Source: Eonycteris spelaea
Taxonomy: Eukaryota; Chordata; Mammalia; Chiroptera; Pteropodidae
NCBI GenBank assembly: GCA_003508835.1
Contig: PUFA01000077.1
Coordinates: forward strand, 4,230,001-4,294,000
DNA length: 64,000 bases
Direction of reading: 5' to 3'
Positions 36,030 through 47,700 of the stretch are shown piece by piece (the stretch's first letter is position 1; every line of letters begins with the position of its first letter). Both the position numbers and the translations under genes were made by a program. The notes beneath the pieces were generated by a model, which saw only the letters and a program-made list of their open reading frames with translations, made no database searches and was not told where the DNA came from.

Positions 36030-36430
36030 CCATCTCAGTTATCTGGAGGGTGGAGAGACGTGTGTGCTGGGCAGCCTCCCGCGGCCCCTCCAGATCCAGG
36101 TTCTACACTTTTCCATTCTGCTCTGTGTCCTCGGAGGCGGACCCCAACAGAGTGCCTCACTGGGGCCCCCTTGCCTCCGCTTCCAGTCACCCCAGCTGAT
36201 GGGAGACACTAGGAGATCAGTGGGCAGGGCTTGTGTCTCCCTCCAAAGTGAACCCTCACCACTCTTAGCGGGTAGCCCTTTCCTCGGCTCCAAGTCTTGC
36301 TAGGTTTTACAAGTCCAGCTGCTATTCTTAGCTCTGGAATGCTTTGTCTCTCTTGGCTTCCCTTCCCTTGGTCACACCTTATAAATTATTCCTGCAATAA
36401 ATCCTTTCCAATCATCCCTTCTGTCTTTGC
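36030..36430 (+). repeat. Possible LTR or L1 3'-end relic
   Basis: GC-richer stretch that ends with a promoter/poly(A)-like sequence: cttataaattattcctgcaa then taaatcctttcc, including AATAAA. Family not identified. Confidence 0.3.
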
Positions 36431-37699
36431 CATCTACCTCCTGTCAGGACCTTGAAATATGTGGCACATCTCCACATCCACTCAGGACCTTAACCGAGCG
36501 AGCACATTTCTCATCCCAATCAATTCCTCTCCTTTTCCTTCTCTAGTGAACATCTGTTGCCTTTCCTTCCCAGAATCCTTTTAGTTTTTTCCTGGTACAG
36601 CAGCCTAATTTTCCATGAGAGAACCCCTTCTCCTCATCTCTGAGTGCACATGGCTTGGATGAGGCTGATATCAGCCCCAACCCGGGGCTAAACATATGAT
36701 CTTAGTATAATTAGGCTTAATCTTAGGACTTCTTTTGGAACTATGGGGGCAAAGAGACCTCTATTAACTGAAACAGCCAGCTGTGAGGAGAAATACAAGC
36801 CTGGAAAAGTCGGGTTAAGGAAGAGGGCTTGCCTGAGTGTAAACAATGGAGTGGGCGCCATACAAAAAGATGAAGAGGCAGGCCTAATGTTGTTATTTGA
36901 ACCCCTAGATCCCACCCTGCCTGAAGCTTAGCCTTGGACATTGTAGTTATCAGCAACTGTACATTCTCTTTTTTGTTCAAGCTGAACTGAGCAGAGCTTT
37001 CTGTCACTTGCAAATGGAAGATTCCTTACTAATAGGCCTTCTCCCCATAAAAACATATTTGGAGCGAGTAATAATTAGAGATGTTAAAGACTGTGACTTC
37101 TAAAATGGTATCGTCCAGATTTGCAGTGCGGTCTACATCAAAAACCCTGACACATGAGGTGACAAGAGGCACCTGTGGTTTGTGTTTATTATGATTTTGG
37201 AGCTACCACTACCTGCATTGTCCCTGAGTCCTTTGGAATCTGTGAGAGATGGGACAGTACCAAACCAAACAGCTCACTTTGTGTTGAACTTTGTAGCCGA
37301 GCCCCATGCATGAACTGGTACAAACAAAGAACAATGGTGGAAAACAGCCGAAAGCTGTGTTCAAGCATTATTTTCAAGTGCCATTTGACTGGGCCTTCTC
37401 AGGTGACATGGTTCACTGGCAGGAATACTGTTATTGTGATGATCATTATTCCCATTTACTGCCTATTAGAATATGAGTCACTGGGAGGTCAGACTGTCCC
37501 TAAAGCCCAGTGTTCCTGAGCACTCAAGGTCAAGTTCAAGGGACAGCAATCAGGTGTAGGGACAATGGCAAAAACTCAATCCTTTGAAATGAAGAGAAAG
37601 GTTAACTCTCAGGAGATCATTGCAAAGTGCGTTTGACTATCTTCAACATATCATGTAGCTTGGGAAAAGAAATCAGAGTGACAGTGCTAACATGACCCC
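36431..37699. other. Unique-looking intronic sequence
   Basis: No exon or confident repeat. The plus-strand open frame at 37175-37519 has no known domain. Confidence 0.5.
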
Positions 37700-37830
37700 A
37701 GGCCCTTGCTACAGCAGCTGTCCTCCCTGAGAACACAGACTAAGTCTTTGTTCATATTTATACACCCCTCCCACTCTAGTCTAGCACCACGCCTTGCACA
37801 CAATAGGTACTCATCAATGACATTCAGGGT
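37700..37830 (+). repeat. L2 LINE 3' end
   Basis: Contains cctgagaacacagactaagt, tctagcaccacgccttgcac and acaataggtactcatcaatg. Confidence 0.6.
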
Positions 37831-38089
37831 CTGCCAGCTTAAAAATAAGATAAAATGTAAGACGGCATATGAAAAGAATCAGCACATAGCCATTGCTCAA
37901 AGAAATTCTTGCTGATATTATTACTGCAATTATTTGTAAATGTAGCTGCATTATTAATAAGCAGTTTCATCGAAACCCACACAAATCCTTTTAAGCAACA
38001 ATTTCAGCCTCTTTACCTCCCATGGCATCAGCTCTGTTGCGAGTTTGAGTTAGTATTCCTAACCTTGATATGTTGCTGTGAGAATAAAT

Positions 38090-38205
38090 GTCCATCCACT
38101 CACTCACTCACTCACTCATCCATTCGACAAACATTCAGTGACCACCTGCTATTTGCCACATATTGGAATATACGTGAGGGAATCAAAGCTGATGAAGAAA
38201 CAGCC
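38090..38205 (+). repeat. L2 fragment with (CACT)n
   Basis: A short (CACT)n run at 38096-38118 is followed by tccattcgacaaacattcag and gaccacctgctatttgccac. It lies about 165 bp beyond the exon donor, in the intron. Confidence 0.65.
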
Positions 38206-38370
38206 CCTGTAAAATGCAAAGGCCAACCTGTCGGAGATGGACAAGAAATCCAAACAGACTGTAAATTAGAGAATCGACCAATGGAATGAGAAAACTGACG
38301 TCAGGGGATGCCACCAGCGCTGGTGAAACCCTGGGCAAAACGACTATGACATGGGGAACATTTTCCTTAC

Positions 38371-38578
38371 CTTTTCTGCAAGCCAGCCAAGGTGTCTGAT
38401 CTCACGGCTCCCGGCAATGCCTGTTTGCCCCAGCTGCTCTCTGACCTCGGTGATCACTTGGGACAGCAGGTCACTGACGTTGGAATGGATGGCGCTGAAC
38501 CAGGCCTGGGCAGTGGCTGAGTCCTTGCTCCTAAGGATCACTGTGTGCTTAGCATCCGGAGAGTGGACTTCGAGCTGC
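38371..38578 (-). CDS. SNTB1: SNTB1 internal exon: end of PH1 domain and linker to PH2 (beta-1-syntrophin)
   Basis: Beta-1-syntrophin is a cytoplasmic adaptor of the dystrophin-associated complex at the muscle and epithelial membrane; its PDZ domain recruits channels and signalling proteins, and its PH2/SU region binds dystrophin. This exon encodes 69 codons plus one leading base. It reads QLEVHSPDAKHTVILRSKDS, then a stretch ending in GSREIRHLGWLAEK. The HSPDAKHTVILRSKDSATAQAWFSAIHSNV block is the second half of the PH1 domain, which syntrophins split around the PDZ. The match is clearly to the beta-1 paralogue; alpha-1 and beta-2 differ through this block. The minus-strand acceptor reads cttctccag|GCAGCTCG (ct at 38579-38580 on the plus strand). 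The donor reads GAAAAG|gtaagg (ac at 38369-38370), a strong consensus. Length 208 bp; it begins with the last base of a codon and ends in phase 0. No stop or frameshift is visible. The preceding PDZ-coding exon is not in the window. Confidence 0.95.
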
Positions 38579-38717
38579 CTGGAGAAGCAGAGAGAAGGGT
38601 GAGGACGCTCCCTGGCCGATCCTGCTTCCTCAAGTCCCGGACCACAAAGGTGAACAAATTCTTTACTCTTACTTTTAGACTTTGTCAGTTTTGCATGGTT
38701 TACCTTAATGGTCTTGT

Positions 38718-38830
38718 CATTCACTCACTCATTCATTCACTTATTCATTCATCCATCCACAAATATTTATTGAGGGCCCAGGCACTGGCCGACATTCTGG
38801 AGGGCATAGATATCCAATCACCGTGTCACT
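38718..38830 (+). repeat. L2 fragment with (TCAT)n
   Basis: (TCAC/TCAT)n run at 38718-38760, then aatatttattgagggcccag and gcactggccgacattctgga. It lies about 140 bp upstream of the exon acceptor. Confidence 0.7.
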
Positions 38831-39289
38831 TGAATTAAGAATGTCTGGTTTTCCTATTATTGAGCTGACTGGCTTATTTGTAGTATTGTAACAGGACTTT
38901 GAAACTATGAACTGATATTAACTTTTACCTATCAATCCACAGAGTATTTTAATAATATACTTATATCCTTACTGCTGCTGGCAGGAAGTAGATCAAAATA
39001 TCTAGCCAGATGTTTAATCCTATTGCTTATTGTTAATTGTGACTATTTTTGAATCAAAGACGGCCAAACTCTGCCTTCTTTAGGAACCCCGACTGTGGCA
39101 CATTTTCTTACCACTTATCCTTGGACAACAATGAGGAGACACACGGTCTGAGCGTGTTATGTTTAAAGCCGGCACCAAAACTTATGCCAGAGCTCCAATT
39201 GGACCATCGGAGATACAGAATGAAATATCCGAATACTGTAATTGAGGTAAAAGGAGGACATTCTAGACAAATATATATTGTTTTACTTT
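38831..39289. other. Unique-looking intronic sequence
   Basis: No exon or confident repeat recognised. Confidence 0.5.
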
Positions 39290-39625
39290 AAAATTTTATT
39301 TTGAGGGACTTACAGGTTAATGCCCCATTGCAAAAATAGTGCAGTGGTCTGTGGCTACCTTTCACCCAGTCTCCCTCGATGACGGGTATATTTTACATAA
39401 CTATGATGCGATATGAAAACCAGGGAACTGACACAGGTGCAGCGTAGGTAGGTGGACAGTTCTGTGCCGTTTTAGCACGTGTAGACGCATGTAACGACCA
39501 CTGCAATCAGGGCACAGAACCATTCCATCACCACAACGCTCTCCCTCTATCTAGCATTTATAGTCATGAGTGTTCCTCTCCCGATCGGCATCCCAAATCC
39601 CTGGCAACCATTAACCGTTCTGCGC
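39290..39625 (-). repeat. L1M-type LINE 3' UTR fragment
   Basis: Antisense L1M 3'-end phrases in order: aaaattttattttgagggac, attgcaaaaatagtgcagtg, gctacctttcacccagtctc, aaaaccagggaactgacaca, cattccatcaccacaacgct and ccctggcaaccattaaccgt. Confidence 0.8.
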
Positions 39626-39814
39626 ATCTATCATTTTTTAGACAGGTAATTTTTATTGCGGACAGAAAAAATATATTTTATTCATTCATGTATACATGCC
39701 AGTAAATACCATTTGTTCATTCATGTTTGCATTGGAAAGATATAGGGATTGGGAAATTCGACACTGAATAAAACGATCCACTGATTAATTTCTTTCAACT
39801 TTTAATAATTATGC

Positions 39815-40060
39815 TAGCCTTCATTGAGTATTTACTATCTGCCCGGTAAAATGTTAAATCATCTTCAGATTATTTTATATAATTTTCCTAACAGCCCTCT
39901 GCCTGATATTTAAGTCCATTTAACAAGAGGAAAACCTGAAATTTGGAGGGAGGCGAAGAGAAGTAATTTATGACAGGCCGCACAGCTGGTGATACTGGGA
40001 TTCAAACCCATGTTGGTTAGGCTCAAAAGCCCATGAATTGAATACTGTGTTATGGTGTCT
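39815..40060 (-). repeat. MIR SINE
   Basis: Contains gtccatttaacaagaggaaa, acaggccgcacagctggtga and tactgggattcaaacccatg. Confidence 0.65.
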
Positions 40061-40758
40061 CTGCTTTAGACTGGACAGCTTCCAGCAGGAGAGCACCATT
40101 GTCTTCTACAGCTATCTAAAGTCACCGTCACCAGCAAACATGCCCCAAAGTGTTCTGCTTCGCTCCTGAGTCTCAAAATAACAATTCTGCAGATCACCTG
40201 AAAAGCAGAAGTCCCAAGTAACCTGGCCTCATTTACATTTGAAACCAACTTTTCACAGTGAGTGAAACTTCTTACCCATAAACTTAAACTGTAGAAAAGG
40301 AATGATGTAGAAAGCGGGATGTATCTAGGGAGTTTAAGCAATAATTAGCATTTTTTTTTAAATAAGAAATTTGCAAAACAAGCCTTCTCATGGAGAAGCC
40401 AAAGGTTTTGTGCGATGAGACAGGGAATTTGTTAGGTGACATTTGTCCTCACCAAAAGAAAAAAAATCTCAGGCTTCGTGGGCACTTCTCAAAGAAATTG
40501 GTGGTCAGCCTGGGGCGAGCTGCCCTTCCCTCCTGAAGATCCTGCTCTTCAGGAAAGGTGCACAGCCAGAGACAGATCCCCGTTCTCAGAAAGCGTCGAC
40601 AAGCTCGACTTGCTTTTCAAATTATCCTACTGATGTCTATTGTTCCAGGAATTTAAAACAGGTGAATATTTCTTTTATAATATTTTCTTTTGAAGATCTG
40701 GATTTGCTTTTAAAGAAATGACAGCTTGGGAAGCAGCCACTCCCCAGGTATCACCCCT
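40061..40758. other. Unique-looking intronic sequence
   Basis: No exon or confident repeat recognised. Confidence 0.5.
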
Positions 40759-40774
40759 ACACACACACACACAC

Positions 40775-40818
<44 letters not shown>
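40759..40818. repeat. (CA)n microsatellite
   Basis: About 29 CA units with one interruption (caaca) near 40775. Confidence 0.95.
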
Positions 40819-40819
<1 letters not shown>

Positions 40820-41249
40820 CAGCAAAAAAGAAAGGAAGAATATTTCCTTTGTTGGGTTGCCAGCACATCCCCAGGGGAAAGCTGACTTGTAAACAGAGGT
40901 ACAGACTAGTGACGGGAGGCCCATTTTCCCCAGGTTTTAAGACAGTCTTTATCATTATTAATTTCTAAGTAAGATTTTAAGCATAGCATATAGAGAGAAA
41001 AGTGCACAAATTGTAGCACGCAGCTCAATTGTCTTTTTAACCACTGCTCAGATCAAGAAGCAGAGTATTACACACATCCCAAGGGACCCCTTTCACAGTC
41101 CCTTTCCAGTGATTATCCCCAAAATAACCACTAGTAGGATTTCTCACCATGGATTACTTTTGTCTCAGGCAAAAAGGACGAGGTTTTGTTTGTTTGTTTC
41201 CATTTGTTGCCGTTGCCCGCAGTATAGGAAGGATCCTGGACTCTTTCTG

Positions 41250-41415
41250 AAGTGTGGTGGTGTTCTCAGGGTGCAGCCACAAACCAGCAGCAGCAGCATC
41301 ACCTGAGAACTTCTGAGAAACGAAAATTCTTGGTCCCCGCCCTGGACCCACCGAATTACAGGTGAGGCCCAGCAATCCCCCTCCAGGTAACTCTGATGCA
41401 ATTCGAGTTAGAGAA
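41250..41415 (+). repeat. MER5A-type hAT relic
   Basis: Contains agtgtggtggtgttctcagg, cagcagcatcacctgagaac, cgccctggacccaccgaatt and ctccaggtaactctgatgca. Confidence 0.7.
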
Positions 41416-41579
41416 AGGATACTCTCCAAGTTCATAAGGACAAGCTCTGAGCTTGGTTGTTTGCCAGGGCGCCCAGTGGCTGAGGGAGACATGCTGAAAG
41501 GTGAACTGACTTGCCCCAATCGGTCTTACAGAAAGAACACCTTGGACACAAAATAGAGAGGCCTGTGCTTTTTAGAGAC

Positions 41580-41790
41580 CAAAAAAAAAAAAAGCGGACA
41601 TTCTCAAAAGTATTCTTGGAAACTTGTAAAATTTTTTTTTTTTTTTTTTTTTTGGTAATAATTTAAGTAAATGCAGAACCTGAGACCCCATCCCAGACCT
41701 ACTGAGAAAGAGTTTCTAGAGACCGAGGCCTGGGTACATGCTTTAAATGTTCCACAAATCACATAGGTTACACATCATGGCAGGCCTCTT
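41580..41790 (+). repeat. A13 and T22 tracts followed by a MER5-type relic
   Basis: A poly(A) run at 41580-41593 and a poly(T) run at about 41633-41654 face each other 40 bp apart. A MER5-like piece follows, with cagaacctgagaccccatcc, cagacctactgagaaagagt and gcctgggtacatgctttaaa. Confidence 0.5.
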
Positions 41791-41879
41791 CAAGGCCAAA
41801 CAGAAACCCCCCTAAAGAGATATGCGCACAGCTGATCATCTTCAGGAGGGCAACACAAAGAGGGCTCCTGGAGAGTGTA

Positions 41880-42260
41880 TTAGTAATCCGCTGCTGAGTA
41901 ACAAATTCCCCTGGAATCAAGCGGCTTTAAACTTCAAACACGTGTTACTTCACAGCATCTGTGCATTATGAATTTGGGAGTGGCTTAGCTGAGTGGTTCT
42001 GGCTAGGGGGCTTCCTGTTGCAACAGTGACCCTGACTGGGCTGAGGATCACTTTTCAGATGCGGCGCTCACATGATTGTTGGCAGGGGGCCTCAGTTCCT
42101 TGCCATATGGGCCTCTCCAAGGGCCGCTTGAGTGCCTTCATGACATGGTAGTTGGTTTTCCCCCAGAAAGCAAGAAGGAACTACTATTGCTTTTATGACC
42201 TGGTCTCCAAAGTCAAATACCATCACTCCGGTTCATTTTTGTTTTGTTAGAAGTCAGTCA
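41880..42260 (-). mobile_element. MaLR LTR (MLT1-like), reverse orientation
   Basis: Contains tattagtaatccgctgctga, gtaacaaattcccctggaat, gtggcttagctgagtggttc, gttggcagggggcctcagtt, ccatatgggcctctccaagg, gccgcttgagtgccttcatg and tttatgacctggtctccaaa. Confidence 0.75.
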
Positions 42261-43059
42261 CTAAGCCAATGCTCACTCATGAGAAGGAGAGGTAGGCTTT
42301 ACCTCTTAAAAGAAGAGAATCAAAGAACATATCCTGAAACCACACAGAGAGGCTTTGGATAAAGTAAAGCTCTGGAGAATCTGTCCCAAATGCAAAAGGA
42401 GACCATCGGGCTGAGAACCAGCAGCCTCTAAAGAGCTTATAGATTTAGATGGAGGAGAAGACCATTCTTTCCGACTGAGCTGCAACTCCAGGTTATAAAG
42501 TAAGACAGACTGTGCACTCAGAAAGGGGTCAGTGACACCAGGAGGGATGAGAAAGTGCCTCTCATTAACAGCATATAGGAGCAGCATGAAACCATGAAAA
42601 ATGAGGCGGTTAAAGATTGTTGGCTGGTCTGGCATGGAAGAGATTATTTGTACAATGAATAAATGAAATAATTCAGTAATCTCCATTCACTTCCCCCTCA
42701 CCCCCAAAGAACCCAAAGAGGAAAACAAAAAGGGATATGACTTCTCTCTCAATACCAAATGAGCTCCACTATCTAAAGCAAACAGTAAGTAGCTGGTGGT
42801 ACTGAAGTCCCCAGAATCTCTGAGTGACAACTGAAGATTGTAAACAAGGTCAAGGGGTGGTTTTCACATTTATGACTTAGCACATTACCTAGCACAAACC
42901 TCAAATACACACACTTTGGCCTAATTTGTCATTTAATCACATCTTACCGAAATATGATACAGTGCAACAAACTTTTTAGAGGATTAGCAACAGAGAAAGA
43001 AATTCCATTTCTGGAGTGGTTCTTCCAGTAGCCCATTATCTCTTCAATTCAAAGCGTGT
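42261..43059. other. Unique-looking intronic sequence
   Basis: No exon or confident repeat. The minus-strand open frame 42306-42686 has no known domain. Confidence 0.5.
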
Positions 43060-43250
43060 GTGCCAGGAAGTACTTGTTAAGCACATGGATTTTTTTTTAA
43101 AATTAAATCTGGCTCTAAAACTTGTTGGCTATGAGGCCTTAAGGAAGTTACTTGACCTCCCTAAGCTTCACTCTCCTTATATATAAAATAGCTCAATACA
43201 CTTGCCTCTCAAGATTACTGGAAAGACTACAGAAGATAATGTGCATGAGA
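43060..43250 (+). repeat. MIR relic
   Basis: Contains taaatctggctctaaaactt, gttggctatgaggccttaag, gaagttacttgacctcccta and agcttcactctccttatata. Confidence 0.65.
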
Positions 43251-44689
43251 TGTCATAGTGTTAAGCTGATCTTGATCAATTCTAGTTTAAGTTCTGGTTT
43301 CCTATGAATAACCCTCTTTAACTTGTGTACAATGAAATGGCTGTGGTCCACTGAGGTAGGGCGAGTCTTCCAGGGTGTGCTTTGGTCCAACTCTTTTTCA
43401 GAGTCTTTGGACTTGGAGGAAAATGCAAGCCCCAGGAAAATGGAAAATGTTACACAAGGACTATTTCTAACATCTTGGAATGGAAAAAATAGCTTTGGGG
43501 AGAGATGCTTGAGTCCTTTGTGAGACTGAAAGATCTGGGGCAAACCTGATAATACATCTCCCCTTATTCCATCTACCTCTTTGTTCTACCTAAAAGAGCT
43601 CTCTGAGGATCCAGCTCAGGAGCACAAGTTGATGTGATTATGGCCGTAACTAGAGCTACGACCAAGTTCCTTTGCTTCCTCAGCTGCCTAACCTAACCAA
43701 CCAGTGACTATGGAAATGAAAAGAGATGGGAAATGGTTTCAACTTTCTAAAGTATTTTGCTGACAACCTACCCCAAAAGAACCATTTTGTAGGGTCACAT
43801 GTTTCATGTGACCCATTCTTTCAACAATCGGTTTCAACTCCAATAATTACTTCATCCATTTCTGAGTGTATGGAAGGAGATAAAAATGAAGAAATGAAGT
43901 AACAAGAGGGGAGGAAAGAAGAGGGAAAGGAAAATAAGAAAAACTCAAGAGTGGAAAAATAACTAAGTGGTGTGTGAAAATGCCACTGTGGCTGGGTGAT
44001 TGAAATCATTAAAGTCAGGGAACCAAAAATGCCTAATACAATGGAAGTGAAAAAGGCACAAGGCAGAACGCTGAGAGCAATATCCTGTCACTGATATAAA
44101 ATGATCTATGCGAATGCTTGGAAACGTGGGGACCATGCCTGGAGAGGTGTACAGGTGGGTTCGATTAGGGAGGAAATTGAGTGGCAGGAGGACAGGATTA
44201 GAAGGGAGACTTTTCACTGTATAACTTTGTATCTTCCGAATTCTGCCCCATGTACATCCATTATGTACTCACTGTGTGTGAACAAAAGAGGAAGGGCAGA
44301 AAGAGCAGGAGAACTGGACTGTTGGTTAAAGTACCCTTGTCTCAGGTCTAGGCTCTGTCATTTGTAAGCGATGCTCCTTGTAGACATCTGCAGTTCTGTC
44401 TGCCCAGTTCCCATCCCCGCTTCTGGTAACAGGCTTTACCCCCATTCTCAGTCGATGTGGTTTGGGGGCTTCACGATTTGAGGGTTATAAATGTGATGCA
44501 ACTTAGACAAAAGAGACCCAGGCTCAGGATTTCTGGATTAGTAATTTCTGGATGGTTTCTTTCCTCATCGTATATACTGAGGGGTCTGATATTATTATGG
44601 ATCTGCTGATGGCCATCTGACCAGCATGAGGGGAGGGTCTGCCTGCAGATAGAGCCGACCCAGAGAAAGGTAGACCTGAGAGCTGGCAG
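43251..44689. other. Unique-looking intronic sequence
   Basis: No exon or confident repeat recognised. A purine-rich stretch is at about 43875-43960. Confidence 0.5.
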
Positions 44690-44890
44690 ACCTGGATCTA
44701 GTCGACCCGACACTCAGTATATCCTCACACTTTTCTCCTATGTTCCCTTTTTCAGTTGGGTTATTGTCAAATGCATCTACATGTCCTGACTCATACACTG
44801 ACCACAAATAGGTCACTTCATTTCTATGAGCCTCGAGTTTCTTTATACTTTATAAAATAGGGATGATGATGATGATGATGATGATGATGA
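44690..44890 (+). repeat. MIR relic ending in a (GAT)n expansion
   Basis: MIR-like caaataggtcacttcatttc, tatgagcctcgagtttcttt and aaaataggg lead directly into about ten GAT units at 44862-44890. The triplet run appears to have grown from the gatgataat-like part of MIR. Confidence 0.65.
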
Positions 44891-45302
44891 AAGTATAATG
44901 ATTATAATGAAGGTGATAATAACCTTCGCGGTTACTACAGCATCAAATAAGATTACAATTGTGAAAATGCTCTGTAACTTGTAAATCTTGTTGTTAGTAG
45001 TTGTCATTTATGCTTTTGGCATTTTAAGAATCTCCTGTTGGCTCAGTAATTGGAAAAAAAGAACATTAGTGAATGCAATGCTTTCGTATTGTATTTTGTA
45101 TTGTACTGAAGCTTTCTCTTAGCTATACTATTAGTAAAGAGACAAGGCATGCATATTGAAACAGAAAATCCCAGTAAATCTCCTGGGTTACAAATTAAAG
45201 TTGGAGACACGCAGTGATTTCTTTGCAAATGCGCATAAAGATACACTGTGTTTGCAAGTATTCCAGAACACTCAAAGGCATTTAGCATGTGTTGCGTGCT
45301 GG

Positions 45303-45530
45303 CAGGGGTCCCCAAACCCCAGGCCATGGACTCCTACAGGTCTGTGGCCTGTTGGGAACCGGGCCGCACAGCAGGAGGAGATGAGCAACAGGCCAGGTAG
45401 TGAAGCTTCACCTGCATTTGCAGCTGCTCCCCAGCACTAGCATCATTGCCTCAGCTCTACCTAGGATCATCAGGCATTAGATTCTTGTAGGAGCACCTGT
45501 CACTGGTGCCAAAAAGGTTGAGGACCACTT
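45303..45530 (+). repeat. hAT-type non-autonomous DNA transposon
   Basis: A 228-bp element beginning CAGGGGTCCCCAAACC and ending GGTTGAGGACCACTT, imperfect terminal inverted repeats. The interior has ctgttgggaaccgggccgca, cagcaggaggagatgagcaa, aggcattagattcttgtagg and gtgccaaaaaggttgagg, a widespread mammalian non-autonomous family. The flanking 8-mers do not match, so the target duplication is lost or my ends are off. Confidence 0.75.
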
Positions 45531-45576
45531 CAGCAGAAAGGAGAGTACATGGTCCCTGTCCCCAAGAAGCTCACCA

Positions 45577-46044
45577 TGTGTAGTAAGTTGAGTAGTATCC
45601 CCTGACCCCAAATTCATGTCTACCCAGAACCCTAGAATATGACTTATTTGGAAACAGAATGTTTGCAGGAGTAATTAAAGCAAGGACAGAGGTGAGGGCC
45701 TTATCTCATTAATCTACCCGCTGGATTAGGGGCGTCCTAAACCCAATGAGAGTGTGACTATAACAGACAGAAAAGACACACAGAGACACAGAGGAAACAG
45801 CAATGTGAGGCAGAGGTCGGATTGGAGTGACGCGTCTACAGGCCAGGGAATGCTGAGGATCTGACCGCCAGAAGCCAGGAGAGAGGCAGGTGACGGTTCT
45901 TCTCTCAGAGTCTCTGGATGCAACCAGCCCGCCGACTCCTTGGTTTCATACTTCCGGCCTCCAAAACAGAGAGGATAAATTTCTGTTGTTTTCAGCCTTT
46001 CATTTGTTTCCACTTTGACATGGAAGTCCAAGAAAACTAATACA
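45577..46044 (+). mobile_element. MaLR LTR (MLT1-like), nearly full length
   Basis: Starts near tgtgtagtaagttgagtagt; continues with ccccaaattcatgtctaccc, gacttatttggaaacagaat, ttggagtgacgcgtctacag, gaccgccagaagccaggaga and ttccggcctccaaaacagag; ends ctaataca. Confidence 0.85.
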
Positions 46045-47149
46045 CTACGTAACTACCTTCCTGTGCACAGCCAAATGAGGACTGTCCTGATGTTTAAAGT
46101 ACCTACTTGCTTACAGTAACTTGTAAGATGCAGCTCACTTAGAACTGTGGCAATCATCCTTCCATTTCAGTTAAAAAGGCTTCTCCTTGGGCGAAAACAA
46201 AGAAACAAAATAAAAACATACTCTCATCACCATTCAATCTAGAAAGAAAAAAGGAACCCTTCTCAACGAGGCACATATATAAAGCACCTGGAAGCACCCT
46301 CACACATAGTAGGCCTACGCTCAGTAAATCAGAGTGCCTTCCGCTACCTCCTCAGCATAAAAAAAAACATCTAGACAACTTATTTGCTAGCTGATGAGTC
46401 CTATATTTCTGGAACTGAGAAAGAGGGGGGAGGGAGCAACGGAGCAATAAAGTCAGGATGGCTGATTGGAGCTATTTTCAGCTGGGCCAGTCTTTTATAA
46501 CTCCTATTTTGTTCCCCAGTTGAACTGACCATTGCTTGATGAATTGTGTTTATCTGTAGTTCAGCGATAAAGTTCTCTTTTAATTCCCTGCTGAATAGAA
46601 ATATTTAGGGCAATGCCACAGCTGTGTTTATTCTCACACTCCACCACAGTTATGTAAATACTGCCTATGGAACTATTTCTGATAAAGGCCTATACCAACC
46701 CCGAGGAATTATACGCTCACTCTAGATGTCTGCCAAGATGAGCAGTTTCGATCCAGCTTGGCACAGCATATGAATGATATCACAGCTTCTCAGAGATCAT
46801 TTGGCAAACCTCACAATAAAAGAGTAATTTTCTTCCCCTCTCACTCTCTCAAAAGCTCCTGCTGAGCCAAATAATATTTCCCAGCATTCTCCACTCCCCC
46901 TTTTAGAAACACGAAGCTAACACATAAACCTGACACACAAAATTAATAAATAAAACAAAACTTGCAACCTGGTAACAAAGGTTTCCAGTGACCTTTCCCT
47001 TCCAATGTGAAACCGGAGAAAATGCAGATGAAGGTCGTGGGGAGGCTGGGCTGGGGACTGTGGGCTTACAGCAACCTCCGGGAATCAAAGGGAATTCAAA
47101 CCCCATCACAAATATGTGATTCTTCTTGTTGATAAAAAATACTTCCCAA
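46045..47149. other. Unique-looking intronic sequence, conserved non-coding candidate
   Basis: From about 46380 to 46900 there is no visible repeat relic. The sequence has balanced composition and recurrent AT-rich protein-site-like motifs such as ctatttttag-like and agctgatg strings. This is suggestive only. Confidence 0.35.
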
Positions 47150-47290
47150 CAAAGATATGGCACATCATTAACAGCGGCTATTTCTAGATCGATTTTTGAG
47201 GTATTTTTATTTCCACCTTTCGGCTTTTCCATAATTTCCAATTTTTTGGCCATAATTAGAAAAATATTAGAAAAAAAAGTTTAAGAAAAT
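47150..47290 (+). repeat. L1/HAL1-type 3' end fragment
   Basis: The stretch cattaacagcggctatttct, gaggtatttttatttccacc and ttccataatttccaattttt is characteristic of an L1M or HAL1 3' UTR. Confidence 0.55.
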
Positions 47291-47539
47291 GAATGTTTGC
47301 ATACCTTTTCAATAATGTCATGGGTGAAACGATTCACTAGGAAAATATATTTTTACATGAAAAAGACAACACTAAAGAAGAACATAAGATTCTTTTCAAA
47401 ACCCCCCAAATTGATTGTAATTAAAAGACTTTAAAAGAAAGCTAGGTAACGACAATATTCACAAGGAGGTCCAGTACTTGTCCTGTGAGGATGTAAATGC
47501 CACCAAACACGTTTGCTTTTCTCATTGTCTTCTGACCGC

Positions 47540-47700
47540 CATCCTATGAGGTGAATTATATCACGGTGCCCACTTCACAGATGGGAAGATGACGCCTAAC
47601 GGGCTAGCTCATCCAGTCTTCCAGTCAGTGAAGGCGAAGCTGGAATTGGAACCTGAGTCCATCTGACCCCAACGCTTGCGTCCTAATCATTATGGTCTAT
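47540..47700 (-). repeat. MIR relic
   Basis: Contains cccacttcacagatgggaag, gctagctcatccagtcttcc-like text, ctggaattggaacctgagtc and catctgaccccaacgcttgc. Confidence 0.6.

Larger units (their letters stand above)
1622..38370 (-). other. SNTB1: SNTB1 intron (36.7 kb) between the PH1-end and PH2-start exons
   Basis: The intron is delimited by a strong donor (gtaagg) at its high-coordinate end and a ttctgtttcag acceptor at its low-coordinate end, phase 0. It contains no further exon with syntrophin similarity. Most recognisable content is ancient transposon sequence, listed separately. Confidence 0.92.

Noticed and set aside
1483..38578. Possibility that the two syntrophin blocks are a processed pseudogene
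   Set aside because: They are separated by a 36.7 kb intron with matching phase and canonical splice sites, so this is the genuine gene.
38344..38724. Whole 126-codon open frame around the PH1-end exon
   Set aside because: The syntrophin match ends exactly at the acceptor at 38579-38580 and the donor at 38369-38370; the flanks are intron.
40675..40968. Frames rich in CV or HT repeats
   Set aside because: They are translations of the (CA)n microsatellite.
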